A stretch of 32,002 bases of DNA from Neisseriaceae bacterium. GTDB taxonomy: Bacteria > Pseudomonadota > Gammaproteobacteria > Burkholderiales > Neisseriaceae. This document shows, piece by piece, positions 22,025 through 30,885 of the stretch. The stretch is from positions 1-32,002 of the forward strand of contig JAGBKK010000018.1 in assembly GCA_017934045.1 (NCBI GenBank), read 5' to 3'. Each line of letters opens with the position of its first letter. Within the stretch, counting starts at the first letter, position 1. Under the pieces are notes generated by a model, which was not told the DNA's origin, searched no databases, and was given only the letters and a program-made list of their open reading frames with translations. The translations under genes were made by a program, and so were the position numbers.

Positions 22025-24370
22025 ATGACACACCACGCCCACAACCGATTAGTTTCTTTTATTTGGAGTATTGCCGATGATTGCTTACGCGATGTTTATG
22101 TGCGTGGCAAATATCGTGATGTGATTTTGCCGATGACGGTGCTACGCCGTTTAGACAGTTTATTAGAGCCGACCAAGCAAGCCGTGTTTGATGAAATTGA
22201 GCAGTGGAAAAAAAATTTTGGCGATACAGAAATACTGTCTCAAGATTTGGAGCATGTAACAGGCTATGTATTTTACAACACTTCCAAATGGACACTTTCC
22301 AAACTCAAAGACAGTGCCAGCAACACGCAACAATATCTCTTGGACAACTTTATTGAGTACTTAAATGGTTTTTCCGCCAATGTGCAAGAAATCATCAAAT
22401 GCTTTAATTTGTACAATCAAATTACCCATATGTCGCATAAAGGCGTTTTATTATCGATTTTAGAAAAATTTGTGTCGCCCTATATCAATCTTACTCCTGA
22501 TGAAAAAGCCGACCCAGACGGCAATCCATTGCCTGCCTTAACCAATTTAGGAATGGGTTATGTATTTGAAGAACTCATTCGCAAATTCAACGAAGAAAAC
22601 AACGAAGAAGCGGGCGAACACTTCACCCCACGCGAAGTGATTGAACTGATGACCCACATTGTTTTTGACCCCATTGCCGACAATATTCCGCCTGTATTTT
22701 CCGTATATGACCCAGCCTGTGGTAGTGGCGGCATGCTGACCGAATCGCAAAACTTCATTGAAGAAAAATATCCATACACGGACGGCGAACGCACTATTTA
22801 TCTTTTTGGCAAAGAAATCAATGACGAAACCTATGCCATTTGCAAATCTGATATGATGATTAAAGGCAACAGTCCTGAAAACATCAAAGTTGGCTCAACT
22901 TTAGCAAGCGATGAATTTAGCGGAGAATACTTTGATTTTATGCTATCCAATCCGCCGTATGGCAAAAGTTGGGCATCAGACGAAAGTTACATTAAAGACG
23001 GCAAAACCATTATAGACAACCGATTTAAAGTCAGACTGACCGATTACTGGGGCAATATCAACGAATGCGATGCCACACCACGCACATCAGACGGACAACT
23101 TCTTTTTCTAATGGAAATGGTCAGCAAGATGAAACCCATTAGCCGAAATGGCTTTGGTTCTCGGATTGCGTCCGTACATAACGGTTCATCACTTTTCACA
23201 GGCGATGCAGGCGGTGGCGAGAGCAACATTCGTCGTTATCTCATTGAAAACGACTTATTAGAAGCCATTATTCAACTGCCCAACAACATTTTCTACAACA
23301 CAGGCATCACCACTTACATTTGGTTACTCAGCAACAACAAAGCCAAGCACCGAAAAGGCAAAGTGCAACTCATTGATGCCAACGAACTCTACACCAAACT
23401 ACGCAAAAATCTTGGCGAAAAAAACTGCGAACTTACCAAAGAGCACATAGCACGCATTGTTAAAACCCTTCTTGACTGTGAAAACCTGCCACGACAAAAC
23501 GGATTAGCCAGTCAAGTCTTCAACAACCAAGATTTTGGCTATTACAAAGTAGCGATTAACCGTCCAGACCGCCGCAAAGTTCAAATCACAGAAGACGCAA
23601 TCGCCCCATTACGCTTTGACAAGGGTTTAATTCTTCCTATGCAATTTTTGTATCAACAATTAGGCGAACAAGCGTACAGCGAAAACCTTGCTGATTATGC
23701 CGACACACTCAAACAATGGGCAGACGAAGCGGGCTACGCACTCAACAACAAAGTACTTACCAAAATTTTAAGTCAAGACACATGGCAAAAAGCCAAAGAA
23801 AAATTTCAGGCAGCCTGTATTTTGCACAGGCATTTTGGCGAACAAATTTTTATGGACTACAACATTTTTATCAAGTCAGCCGACAGAGTTTTAAAAGACA
23901 AACAAATCAAACTCACTGCCGCCGACAAAAAAGCCATTTACAACGCCATCAGCGTATATGACGAGACGGCAGAAAAGGTCATAGAAAAAACCCAAACCTT
24001 TCAGGCAGCCGAACTTACCAAACTCTTAACACGCCTAAAAACCACTGTTGAACACCTATCTGATTTTGGCTATTATCCCACAGGCAAGCAAAACGAATAC
24101 ATCACCTACGCTACCAACAGTGATTTAAACGACAGCGAAAACATACCGCTTACCCAAAACATACACGAATACTTTTTAACCGAAGTCAAACCACACATAG
24201 GCGAAGCGTGGATAGACGGCGACAGCGTCAAAATTGGCTATGAAATCAGTTTCAACAAATACTTTTACCAGCACAAAGCCTTACGCTGCCTGAAAGAAAT
24301 CCAAGCCGACATTCTCGCATTAGAAAAAGAAGCAGACGGCTTGATTGGGGAGATTTTGGAGAATATTTAG
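22025..24370 (+). CDS. hsdM: Type I restriction-modification methyltransferase subunit
   Basis: Adenine-N6 DNA methyltransferase of 781 residues, the modification subunit of a type I system. The N-terminal HsdM helical domain covers about residues 1-150. The SAM site D229PACGSGGM and the catalytic N309PPYGKSW are intact. Residues beyond about 540 form a long C-terminal extension, so the protein is larger than the usual 500-residue HsdM. It opens the operon-like set hsdM, AlbA_2 protein, hsdS, hsdR, all on this strand. The ribosome binding site is weak (ACGAGA). Partial DUS sequences occur inside the gene at 23803 and 24000. Confidence 0.95.
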   Translation: MTHHAHNRLVSFIWSIADDCLRDVYVRGKYRDVILPMTVLRRLDSLLEPTKQAVFDEIEQWKKNFGDTEILSQDLEHVTGYVFYNTSKWTLSKLKDSASNTQQYLLDNFIEYLNGFSANVQEIIKCFNLYNQITHMSHKGVLLSILEKFVSPYINLTPDEKADPDGNPLPALTNLGMGYVFEELIRKFNEENNEEAGEHFTPREVIELMTHIVFDPIADNIPPVFSVYDPACGSGGMLTESQNFIEEKYPYTDGERTIYLFGKEINDETYAICKSDMMIKGNSPENIKVGSTLASDEFSGEYFDFMLSNPPYGKSWASDESYIKDGKTIIDNRFKVRLTDYWGNINECDATPRTSDGQLLFLMEMVSKMKPISRNGFGSRIASVHNGSSLFTGDAGGGESNIRRYLIENDLLEAIIQLPNNIFYNTGITTYIWLLSNNKAKHRKGKVQLIDANELYTKLRKNLGEKNCELTKEHIARIVKTLLDCENLPRQNGLASQVFNNQDFGYYKVAINRPDRRKVQITEDAIAPLRFDKGLILPMQFLYQQLGEQAYSENLADYADTLKQWADEAGYALNNKVLTKILSQDTWQKAKEKFQAACILHRHFGEQIFMDYNIFIKSADRVLKDKQIKLTAADKKAIYNAISVYDETAEKVIEKTQTFQAAELTKLLTRLKTTVEHLSDFGYYPTGKQNEYITYATNSDLNDSENIPLTQNIHEYFLTEVKPHIGEAWIDGDSVKIGYEISFNKYFYQHKALRCLKEIQADILALEKEADGLIGEILENI

Positions 24371-24374
24371 GTAT

Positions 24375-24497
24375 AATTTGCTTGACTGTTGCTTGACAGA
24401 ATGGGAAAAACAGCCGTGTTTGCATAGGTCGAAAATAAAAATATCACTATTTATCAAATAGTTATTATTTTTTTAATTTGCTTGACTGTTGCTTGAC
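24375..24497. repeat. Pair of 23-bp direct repeats between hsdM and accessory gene
   Basis: AATTTGCTTGACTGTTGCTT followed by GAC occurs at 24375-24397 and again at 24475-24497. Each copy holds GCTTGAC twice. The first copy ends in TTGACA, a perfect -35 hexamer. Could be recombination scars or regulator sites. Confidence 0.7.
24446..24472 (+). terminator. AT-rich hairpin between hsdM and accessory gene
   Basis: ACTATTT-ATC-AAATAGT, then TATTATTTTTTT. A weak stem with a strong T run, lying between the two 23-bp repeats. Confidence 0.5.
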
Positions 24498-24514
24498 TAA
24501 TTTAGGTTTTTTAA

Positions 24515-25978
24515 ATGGATACACTCAAACAAACATCAAAATGGCAATCATTGGTAACAGAACTTATTAAATTGCCCCAAGAGACTGAATGGATTGAATT
24601 CAAACACAATAATGACGCTCCTGATATGATTGGAGAAAATATTTCGGCTTTATCCAATGTATCAGCCCTACTGGGCAAAAAACAAGCATATATGGTGTGG
24701 GGTGTACATGATGGTACGCACGAATTACTGGGAACATCTTTTGTCCCAAGTAAAGCCAAACACAAACAACAAGAACTTGAAAGTTGGCTATTGCAAAAAT
24801 TATCTCCGAAAATTAATTTTTCTTTTTATGAAGTTGAATGTCAAGAAAAAGCGGTAGTAATTTTGGAAATTCAACCAGCCAGCAATACACCTGTCCGTTT
24901 TGATGGTACGGAGTACATTCGTATTGGTTCAAACACCAAAAAATTGCGTGATTTTCCAGAGAAAGAAAGAGAACTTTGGCGTGTTTTTGATAGAGTACCG
25001 TTTGAAGAACAAACTGCTTTAAGTCAGCAATCAAAAGATCAAATCTTGACACTTTTAGATTACGCCACTTATTTTCGCTTACTTAATCAACCCATACCAG
25101 AAAATCACAGCCGTATTTTAGAAAATTTGGCAGATGATGGGATTATCCACAAAACAGATACAAATCTTTGGGATATTAGCAATTTAGGAGCCATACTATT
25201 TGCCAATAAATTGTCTGATTTTAAGCAATTATCTCGTAAAGCGATTCGTATTATTCTCTACAAAGGTCATAATAAATTAGAAACAATCAAAGAATGGTCA
25301 ATCAATAAAGGCTATGCTGTTGGTTATGAAAGCATTATAGAAACATTGAATTTACTTTTACCAAGCAAAGAAGTAATTGGACAAGCATTGAGACAAGAAA
25401 AATCAATGTACCCCGAATTAGCGTTACGAGAATTAATTGCCAATGCTCTTATTCATCAAGATTTTCATTTAACTGGTACCAGTCCAATGATTGAAATCTA
25501 TGAACACCGCATAGAAATCACCAATCCAGGTTCATCTCTTATTGCGATAGAACGCCTAATGGATAAACCGCCACGCAGTCGTAATGAAGGTATTGCATCT
25601 TTAATGAGACGAATGGGAATTTGTGAAGAGCGTGGTTCAGGGATTGATAAAGTGGTTGCCCAAACCGAAATTCATCAACTTCCTGCTCCTTTGTTTGAAA
25701 TGGATGATTACACCAAAGCCACACTATTTGCTTATCGTCATTTTAAAGACCTTGATAAAGAAGAGAAAATACGAGCCTGCTATCTACATTCAGTTTTAAA
25801 ATATCTAAGCCAAGAGCCAATGAACAACACCACAATGCGAGAAAGATTTGGAATTAGTGTAGAAAATAGTGCGATGATCAGCCGTGTTATCAAACAAACG
25901 GTAGAGGCGGGTGTAATCAAAGCCTATGACACCAATGCTGGTACAAAAGCAATGCGATATATTCCATTTTGGGCATAA
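24515..25978 (+). CDS. AlbA_2 / Schlafen-like ATP-binding accessory protein of the type I locus
   Basis: Protein of 487 residues. The N-terminal AlbA_2 (Schlafen-like nucleic-acid-binding) domain begins at ETEWIEFKHNNDAPDMIGENISALSNVSAL (about residues 22-51), with YMVWGVHDG and FDGTEYIRIGSNTKKL following. The region from about 300 has a GHKL-ATPase-like segment (ELALRELIANALIHQDFHLTG and EERGSGIDKVV). The last 80 residues look like a winged helix (MNNTTMRERFGISVENSAMISRVI). Such proteins are commonly annotated as transcriptional regulators and often lie inside type I restriction loci, but their role there is not settled. It could tune expression or act in defence itself. Confidence 0.82.
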   Translation: MDTLKQTSKWQSLVTELIKLPQETEWIEFKHNNDAPDMIGENISALSNVSALLGKKQAYMVWGVHDGTHELLGTSFVPSKAKHKQQELESWLLQKLSPKINFSFYEVECQEKAVVILEIQPASNTPVRFDGTEYIRIGSNTKKLRDFPEKERELWRVFDRVPFEEQTALSQQSKDQILTLLDYATYFRLLNQPIPENHSRILENLADDGIIHKTDTNLWDISNLGAILFANKLSDFKQLSRKAIRIILYKGHNKLETIKEWSINKGYAVGYESIIETLNLLLPSKEVIGQALRQEKSMYPELALRELIANALIHQDFHLTGTSPMIEIYEHRIEITNPGSSLIAIERLMDKPPRSRNEGIASLMRRMGICEERGSGIDKVVAQTEIHQLPAPLFEMDDYTKATLFAYRHFKDLDKEEKIRACYLHSVLKYLSQEPMNNTTMRERFGISVENSAMISRVIKQTVEAGVIKAYDTNAGTKAMRYIPFWA

Positions 25979-26011
25979 CACTTCACTTTGTGGCGGTATT
26001 ATCGTTGTTGT

Positions 26012-26028
26012 TTTCAGGCTGCCTGAAA
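26012..26028. repeat. DUS-type inverted repeat
   Basis: TTTCAGGCTGCCTGAAA, 33 bases after the accessory gene, in the 250-bp gap before hsdS. Confidence 0.9.
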
Positions 26029-26091
26029 GAAGTTTTTGGTGGTTTGGGTGGAAATGGTTATTGGTGGAAATGGTGTTTTTTTGGTTTTATT

Positions 26092-26119
26092 GGTGGGCTG
26101 AAGCCCACCCTACGCCCAC
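26092..26119. repeat. GGTGGGCT hairpin repeat
   Basis: GGTGGGCT-GA-AGCCCACCCTACGC within the hsdM-hsdS gap; perfect 8-bp stem with 2-base loop. Confidence 0.7.
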
Positions 26120-26228
26120 CACGAAACACATACGAAACACTCACAAAACACCATACAATTTTTACAACATTGCAAAACCGTTTAACAAAAGGTTACAATC
26201 AACGCCAAACACAAGCAGAGCATAAAAA

Positions 26229-27485
26229 ATGAACGCATATCCACAATACAAAAACACAGGCGTACAATGGTTGGGGGATATTCCTGAACATTGGGAAGTC
26301 GGCAAATTAGGCAGAATATTAAAACCATTTTCTGAAAAAAATCACCCTGATTTACCTTTGCTTTCAATTACTCGTGAATTAGGTGTAATTGAACGAGATA
26401 CAGAAAATCAAGACGAAAACCATAATTTTATTCCTGATGATTTAAGCGGTTATAAATTGCTTAAAAAAGGGCAATTTGGAATGAATAAAATGAAAGCGTG
26501 GCAGGGTTCATACGGCGTTTCACCATTTACAGGCATTGTTAGTCCTGCTTATTTTGTTTTTGATTTTATTCATAAAATTAATCCTGATTTTTTTCATTGG
26601 GCAATTAGAAGTAAATTATATGTTTCATTTTTTGGAAGTGCGTCAGATGGGGTAAGAATTGGACAATGGGATTTATCAAAAAGCCGAATGAAAAATATTC
26701 CTTTTGTCATTCCCCCACTTTCCGAGCAAACTGCCATTGCTGACTTTTTAGAGCAAAGAGAGGCACGCATACAAAAAGCGGTGTCCTTGAAAAATGAACA
26801 AATTGCCAAACTCAAAGAATACCGCCAAGCCTTAATTAACCAAACTGTATGCCAAGGTCTTTATTCAGGCTGCCCCACAAAAAATACAAACATACAATGG
26901 TTGGGCAATATCCCTGAACATTGGGAAGTGAAGAAGTTGAAGTATGTTTTACAGTTAAGCACAGAAAAAACCGAAAGCAAAAAATTAGATTTGCGATACA
27001 TTGGAATGGAAAACATTGTTTCTCATACTGGGGAATTAACTGAAAACATTTTAGAAGCAGATGGTGTTGCCAATGTCTTTTATAAAGATGAAATATTGTT
27101 TGGAAAATTAAGACCTTATTTGTCAAAAGTTTATTTGGCACAAATGAACGGCATTTGCTCAACCGAATTTTTGGTTTATAAAATTTCAAAACAGATTTTT
27201 AATAAATTTGCCTTTTATTTAATGATTTGCCAAAAATTTATTGAAATGGTTAATTCATCAACATATGGCACAAAAATGCCACGAGCCAATTCAGAATTTT
27301 GTGCAAATTTATTTATCCCCATTCCCCCTATTTCCGAACAAACCGAGATTGCGGCATATTTAGACCAAAAAACTGCCCAAATAGACACCGCCATACGCCG
27401 CTATCAACAGCAAATTGCTCTGTTAAAAGAATATCAACAATGCCTAATTAGCGATGCGGTTACAGGAAAAATTAAAGTGGCTTAA
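26229..27485 (+). CDS. hsdS: Type I restriction-modification specificity subunit
   Basis: DNA-recognition subunit of 418 residues, which chooses the bipartite target for both HsdM and HsdR. Two target-recognition domains are seen, each opening with the same phrase (IQWLG.IPEHWEV, near residues 13-24 and 218-232) and each closed by a conserved helix (IPPLSEQTAIADFLEQREARI and IPPISEQTEIAAYLDQKTAQI). The matching openings are also similar at DNA level, which allows domain exchange by recombination. The recognition sequence cannot be read directly. It has a weak ribosome binding site and stands alone between repeat-filled gaps. Confidence 0.94.
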   Translation: MNAYPQYKNTGVQWLGDIPEHWEVGKLGRILKPFSEKNHPDLPLLSITRELGVIERDTENQDENHNFIPDDLSGYKLLKKGQFGMNKMKAWQGSYGVSPFTGIVSPAYFVFDFIHKINPDFFHWAIRSKLYVSFFGSASDGVRIGQWDLSKSRMKNIPFVIPPLSEQTAIADFLEQREARIQKAVSLKNEQIAKLKEYRQALINQTVCQGLYSGCPTKNTNIQWLGNIPEHWEVKKLKYVLQLSTEKTESKKLDLRYIGMENIVSHTGELTENILEADGVANVFYKDEILFGKLRPYLSKVYLAQMNGICSTEFLVYKISKQIFNKFAFYLMICQKFIEMVNSSTYGTKMPRANSEFCANLFIPIPPISEQTEIAAYLDQKTAQIDTAIRRYQQQIALLKEYQQCLISDAVTGKIKVA

Positions 27486-27567
27486 ATGGCATTGTAATTT
27501 GTGCGTGTTTATAGTGTGTTCGTAAAGTGGGCAATAACACCGTTTCCACCCCAAACACCAAACTAAC

Positions 27568-27584
27568 TTTCAGGCAGCCTGAAA
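27568..27584. repeat. DUS-type inverted repeat
   Basis: TTTCAGGCAGCCTGAAA; its last five bases form the first bases of the left end of the 27580-27772 segment. Confidence 0.9.
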
Positions 27585-27772
27585 CCTTTGCAAAAACTTA
27601 ATCTGAAACAAAAAAGCGTCCATTATAGGCTGCCCACCAAACCGCCCGATAGGGCTGAATAAAAATCTTTAAAATTCAAAAAATTACGCCTAACAAAGTA
27701 TCGGTGGGCTAGGAAGCCCACCCTACGGCAGGATTAAATTTTTATTTCTATATGGGTTTTGCAAAGATTTCA
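27580..27772. mobile_element. Possible miniature or relic IS element, 193 bp
   Basis: The left end TGAAACCTTTGCAAAA and right end TTTTGCAAAGATTTCA are inverted copies with one mismatch in 16. CCTTTGCAAAA resembles remembered ends of IS5-family (IS1106-like) elements of Neisseria. A third end-like piece, TGAAACATTTGCAAAATTC, is at 31739. No transposase remains. Confidence 0.4.
27702..27732. repeat. GGTGGGCT hairpin repeat
   Basis: CGGTGGGCTAGGAAGCCCACC then CTACGGCAGG; perfect GGTGGGCT/AGCCCACC stem. Confidence 0.7.
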
Positions 27773-27832
27773 TATTGTGAAATAATGACGGCTGGATTAA
27801 CGCTTGTTATGTGTTTAATTGGAGAACTCATC

Positions 27833-30790
27833 ATGCCCCACACCCAAGAAAAAGATTTTGAAACCGCTATTGAACAGGATTTGTTAAACAGCGGCTATTT
27901 TCAGGCTGCTGCTGCTGATTTTAATGCTCGTTTGGCGATTGATGAGACGAATTTTTGGGCGTTTTTGCACGATACACAACAAGATGTGTTGAACGAGTTT
28001 ATCCGCTTAAATCCAAATGATTGGCAGGCGAAAATTCTTTCTCGCTTGGATCGTGTGTGGGATAAAGAGGGAATTTTGCATTTGTTGAAAAATGGCTTGG
28101 CTGTGGATAATGTGCGTTTGACGCTGTTTTTTGTGCCGCCTTTGGCTAATAGTCCAACAAATGTGGCTAAACGGTTTGCGAAAAATCGGTTTAGTGTGCT
28201 GCGGCAGGTGCATTTTTCAGTGCAGGAACCACATAAATCTGTGGATATGGCGGTGTTTGTGAATGGTTTGCCGTTCGCTACGCTGGAATTGAAAAATGAA
28301 TGGACAGGACAAAATCATCAACACGCTATCTGTCAATATCGTAGTCGAGATATTCATCACGCTTTATTTAAGCCTGCTCGCTGTTTGGTGCATTTTGCTG
28401 TGGATACACAAGAAGTGTATATGACCACAAAACTTTCAGGCAGCCAGTCAGTGTTTTTGCCGTTTAATCGGGGCAATGGTCATGGTAAAGGTAATCCGCT
28501 TAATCCAAATGGTTTTAAAACGGCGTATCTTTGGCAGGAAATCTTGCAAAAACAAAGTATTGCAGAAATTATTTTGCATTTCGCTCGCTTGGAATTTGAT
28601 GATGCTCGTAAAAAGGATTTGAATAAGGCTACACTTTATTTTCCGCGTTATCATCAACTTGATGTGGTGCGTAAGTTGCTTTTCGATGTACAGCAAAATG
28701 GTGTGGGAAAACGCTATTTAATTCAACATTCTGCGGGTTCGGGTAAGTCTAATTCGATTACTTGGTTGGCGTTTCGTTTGATTGAAGTTTATGCAAATGA
28801 TGAAAAACCTGTTTTTGATTCGGTGATTGTGGTAACCGATCGCAAAGTGTTGGATAAGCAAATTAACGATAATATTCGTGCGTTTTCTAATGTGAAAAAT
28901 ATTGTTGCCCACGCTGAATATTCTCATAATCTGAAAAATGCTCTGGAAAGTGGCAAAAAAATCATCATTACAACCATTCAAAAGTTTCCCTTTATTGTTG
29001 ATAATATTGCAAATATGGCAAGTAAAAAATTTGCGGTAATTATTGATGAAGCCCACAGTTCGCAATCTGGCACGGCTCACGATAATATGAATCGTGCTAT
29101 GGGCTCTGTTGAAGAATCTGATGCACAGGATTTGATTATTCAAACCATGCAAAGCCGTAAAATGCGGAGCAATGCGTCCTATTTTGCCTTTACGGCAACA
29201 CCAAAAAATACTACACTGGAAAAATTCGGTGAAAAACAAAATGCTCAAAATGCAGACGGTAAGCCGATTTTTAAGCCTTTTCATCTGTATTCTATGAAAC
29301 AGGCAGTTGAAGAGGGCTTTATTCTTGATGTGTTGCAAAATTATACAACTTACCAAAGTTATTACGAAATTCAAAAAAATATTGAAGATAATCCTAAATT
29401 TGATAAGAAAAAAGCCCAGCAACGCCTAAAATCTTTCGCGGAAAAAAATGAAACAAGTATTGCGGCAAAAGCCAATGTAATGTTGTCTCATTTTATCAGT
29501 CGTGTTGTGCAAACCAAACGCTTAAAAGGTAAAGCCAAAGCAATGGTGATTACGCAAAATATTGAAATGGCTATTCGTTATTATCAAGCAATTTGTCGTT
29601 TGTTGGCGGAAAAAGGTAATCCATTCAAAGCGTTAATTGCTTTTTCTGGCGAAAAAGAAGTTGATGGTATTTCGTATAGTGAAAGTCAAATGAATGGCTT
29701 TGATGATAATAAAACCAAAGAAGCATTTGATGAAGATGATAACCGTATTTTGGTGGTGGCAAATAAATATTTAACAGGCTTTGACCAGCCAAAATTGTGT
29801 GCGATGTATGTGGATAAACCATTAGACGGTGTTTTGTGTGTGCAATCCTTGTCTCGCTTAAATCGCAGTTGCCCAAAATATCATAAAACCGCTGATGATT
29901 TGTTTATTTTGGACTTCTACAATACAACCAAGGATATTCAGGTAGCCTTTGAACCGTTTTATACACAAACCGAATTGGCAGGCGAAACCGATATTAACAT
30001 TCTCCACGATTTGCAACATGAATTAGACAATGTAGGCGTGTATGAATTGGACGAAATGGAAAATTTTGTGCAACGCCTGTTTTCAGGCAGCCCAATGTCA
30101 GAATTGGATACTTTAATTCAAGCATGTGCCGCACGGTTTAATACCGAATTAAATTTGGAGCAAGAACAAAAGGTTGATTTCAAAATTAAAGCCAAACAAT
30201 TTGTTAAAATTTACAATCACATAGCCTGCATTATCGCCTTTGAAAATGTTGAATGGGAACACCGCTACTGGTTTTTGAAATTCTTAATTCCCAAACTGAA
30301 TGTTACCGACGATAAAACCGTGATTGACGATTTATTGAAAACAGTGGAATTAAGTTCCTACGCTTTGGCGGTTTCCGAAAAAAATCACAAAATCACCCTG
30401 TCAGACGAAACAGGCACATTTCAACCCAGCAACCAAACCATGCACGGCACACACCCTGATGACGAAGAAAAAGATACCTTGGATAACCTTATTCAAACCT
30501 TTAACGAACGCTTCGCAGGCTGGGGTGGCACGCCAGAAGAACAAAAAATCTTGCTCATATCCATCAAACAAAAAATCACACAACACAAGGATTTCAAAGC
30601 ATTTTTACATACGCAGGATATAACGCTGCAAAAAGCTGTACTCGCCAAGATGACTGACCATGTGATGTGGGAAGACCGAATGCAAAAACAGGAAATGTAT
30701 AAACGATACCGCGAAGACAAAGCATTGCAACAAGCATTTATTCACCTGATGCAACAAGCCATCAATGCGGATTACGCAAAAAGTCCATAA
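27833..30790 (+). CDS. hsdR: Type I restriction endonuclease subunit
   Basis: Motor and nuclease subunit of 985 residues. The N-terminal PD-(D/E)xK nuclease core has D138 and E152-L-K154. The helicase engine has Walker A AGSGKS with K305, DEAH at 405-408, FTATPKNT after it, and later motifs NKYLTGFDQP and QSLSRLNR. The frame extends to 27752, but ATG 27833 is chosen because GGAG sits 9 bases before it and the protein then starts with the family-typical EKDFETAIEQDLL. It cuts unmodified DNA after translocation when bound to HsdM and HsdS. No frameshift is seen, so the system appears complete. Confidence 0.95.
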   Translation: MPHTQEKDFETAIEQDLLNSGYFQAAAADFNARLAIDETNFWAFLHDTQQDVLNEFIRLNPNDWQAKILSRLDRVWDKEGILHLLKNGLAVDNVRLTLFFVPPLANSPTNVAKRFAKNRFSVLRQVHFSVQEPHKSVDMAVFVNGLPFATLELKNEWTGQNHQHAICQYRSRDIHHALFKPARCLVHFAVDTQEVYMTTKLSGSQSVFLPFNRGNGHGKGNPLNPNGFKTAYLWQEILQKQSIAEIILHFARLEFDDARKKDLNKATLYFPRYHQLDVVRKLLFDVQQNGVGKRYLIQHSAGSGKSNSITWLAFRLIEVYANDEKPVFDSVIVVTDRKVLDKQINDNIRAFSNVKNIVAHAEYSHNLKNALESGKKIIITTIQKFPFIVDNIANMASKKFAVIIDEAHSSQSGTAHDNMNRAMGSVEESDAQDLIIQTMQSRKMRSNASYFAFTATPKNTTLEKFGEKQNAQNADGKPIFKPFHLYSMKQAVEEGFILDVLQNYTTYQSYYEIQKNIEDNPKFDKKKAQQRLKSFAEKNETSIAAKANVMLSHFISRVVQTKRLKGKAKAMVITQNIEMAIRYYQAICRLLAEKGNPFKALIAFSGEKEVDGISYSESQMNGFDDNKTKEAFDEDDNRILVVANKYLTGFDQPKLCAMYVDKPLDGVLCVQSLSRLNRSCPKYHKTADDLFILDFYNTTKDIQVAFEPFYTQTELAGETDINILHDLQHELDNVGVYELDEMENFVQRLFSGSPMSELDTLIQACAARFNTELNLEQEQKVDFKIKAKQFVKIYNHIACIIAFENVEWEHRYWFLKFLIPKLNVTDDKTVIDDLLKTVELSSYALAVSEKNHKITLSDETGTFQPSNQTMHGTHPDDEEKDTLDNLIQTFNERFAGWGGTPEEQKILLISIKQKITQHKDFKAFLHTQDITLQKAVLAKMTDHVMWEDRMQKQEMYKRYREDKALQQAFIHLMQQAINADYAKSP

Positions 30791-30847
30791 TGCTTATAAA
30801 GACGACTTCAAAACAATAGCGTCTTATTGAAATTTATCGAGTGTAAT

Positions 30848-30864
30848 TTTCAGGCAGCCTGAAA
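30848..30864. repeat. DUS-type inverted repeat
   Basis: TTTCAGGCAGCCTGAAA followed by AAA, midway between hsdR and rlmJ; possible hsdR terminator. Confidence 0.9.
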
Positions 30865-30885
30865 AAATCATCTTATGGAATAATT

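Larger units (their letters stand above)
27486..27832. other. 347-bp gap between hsdS and hsdR
   Basis: Contains a DUS, a GGTGGGCT hairpin repeat, and a 193-bp segment bounded by inverted ends TGAAACCTTTGCAAAA / TTTTGCAAAGATTTCA. No gene is seen. hsdR's open frame reaches back to 27752 but without a good start there. Confidence 0.75.

Noticed and set aside
22206-22213. A8 tract in hsdM as phase-variation switch
   Set aside because: Short A tract common in AT-rich genes; no long G, C or tetranucleotide tracts were found in any Hsd gene.
27752-27832. N-terminal extension of HsdR
   Set aside because: The extra 27 residues come from the right end of the IS-like segment; ATG 27833 has a ribosome binding site and fits family N-termini.
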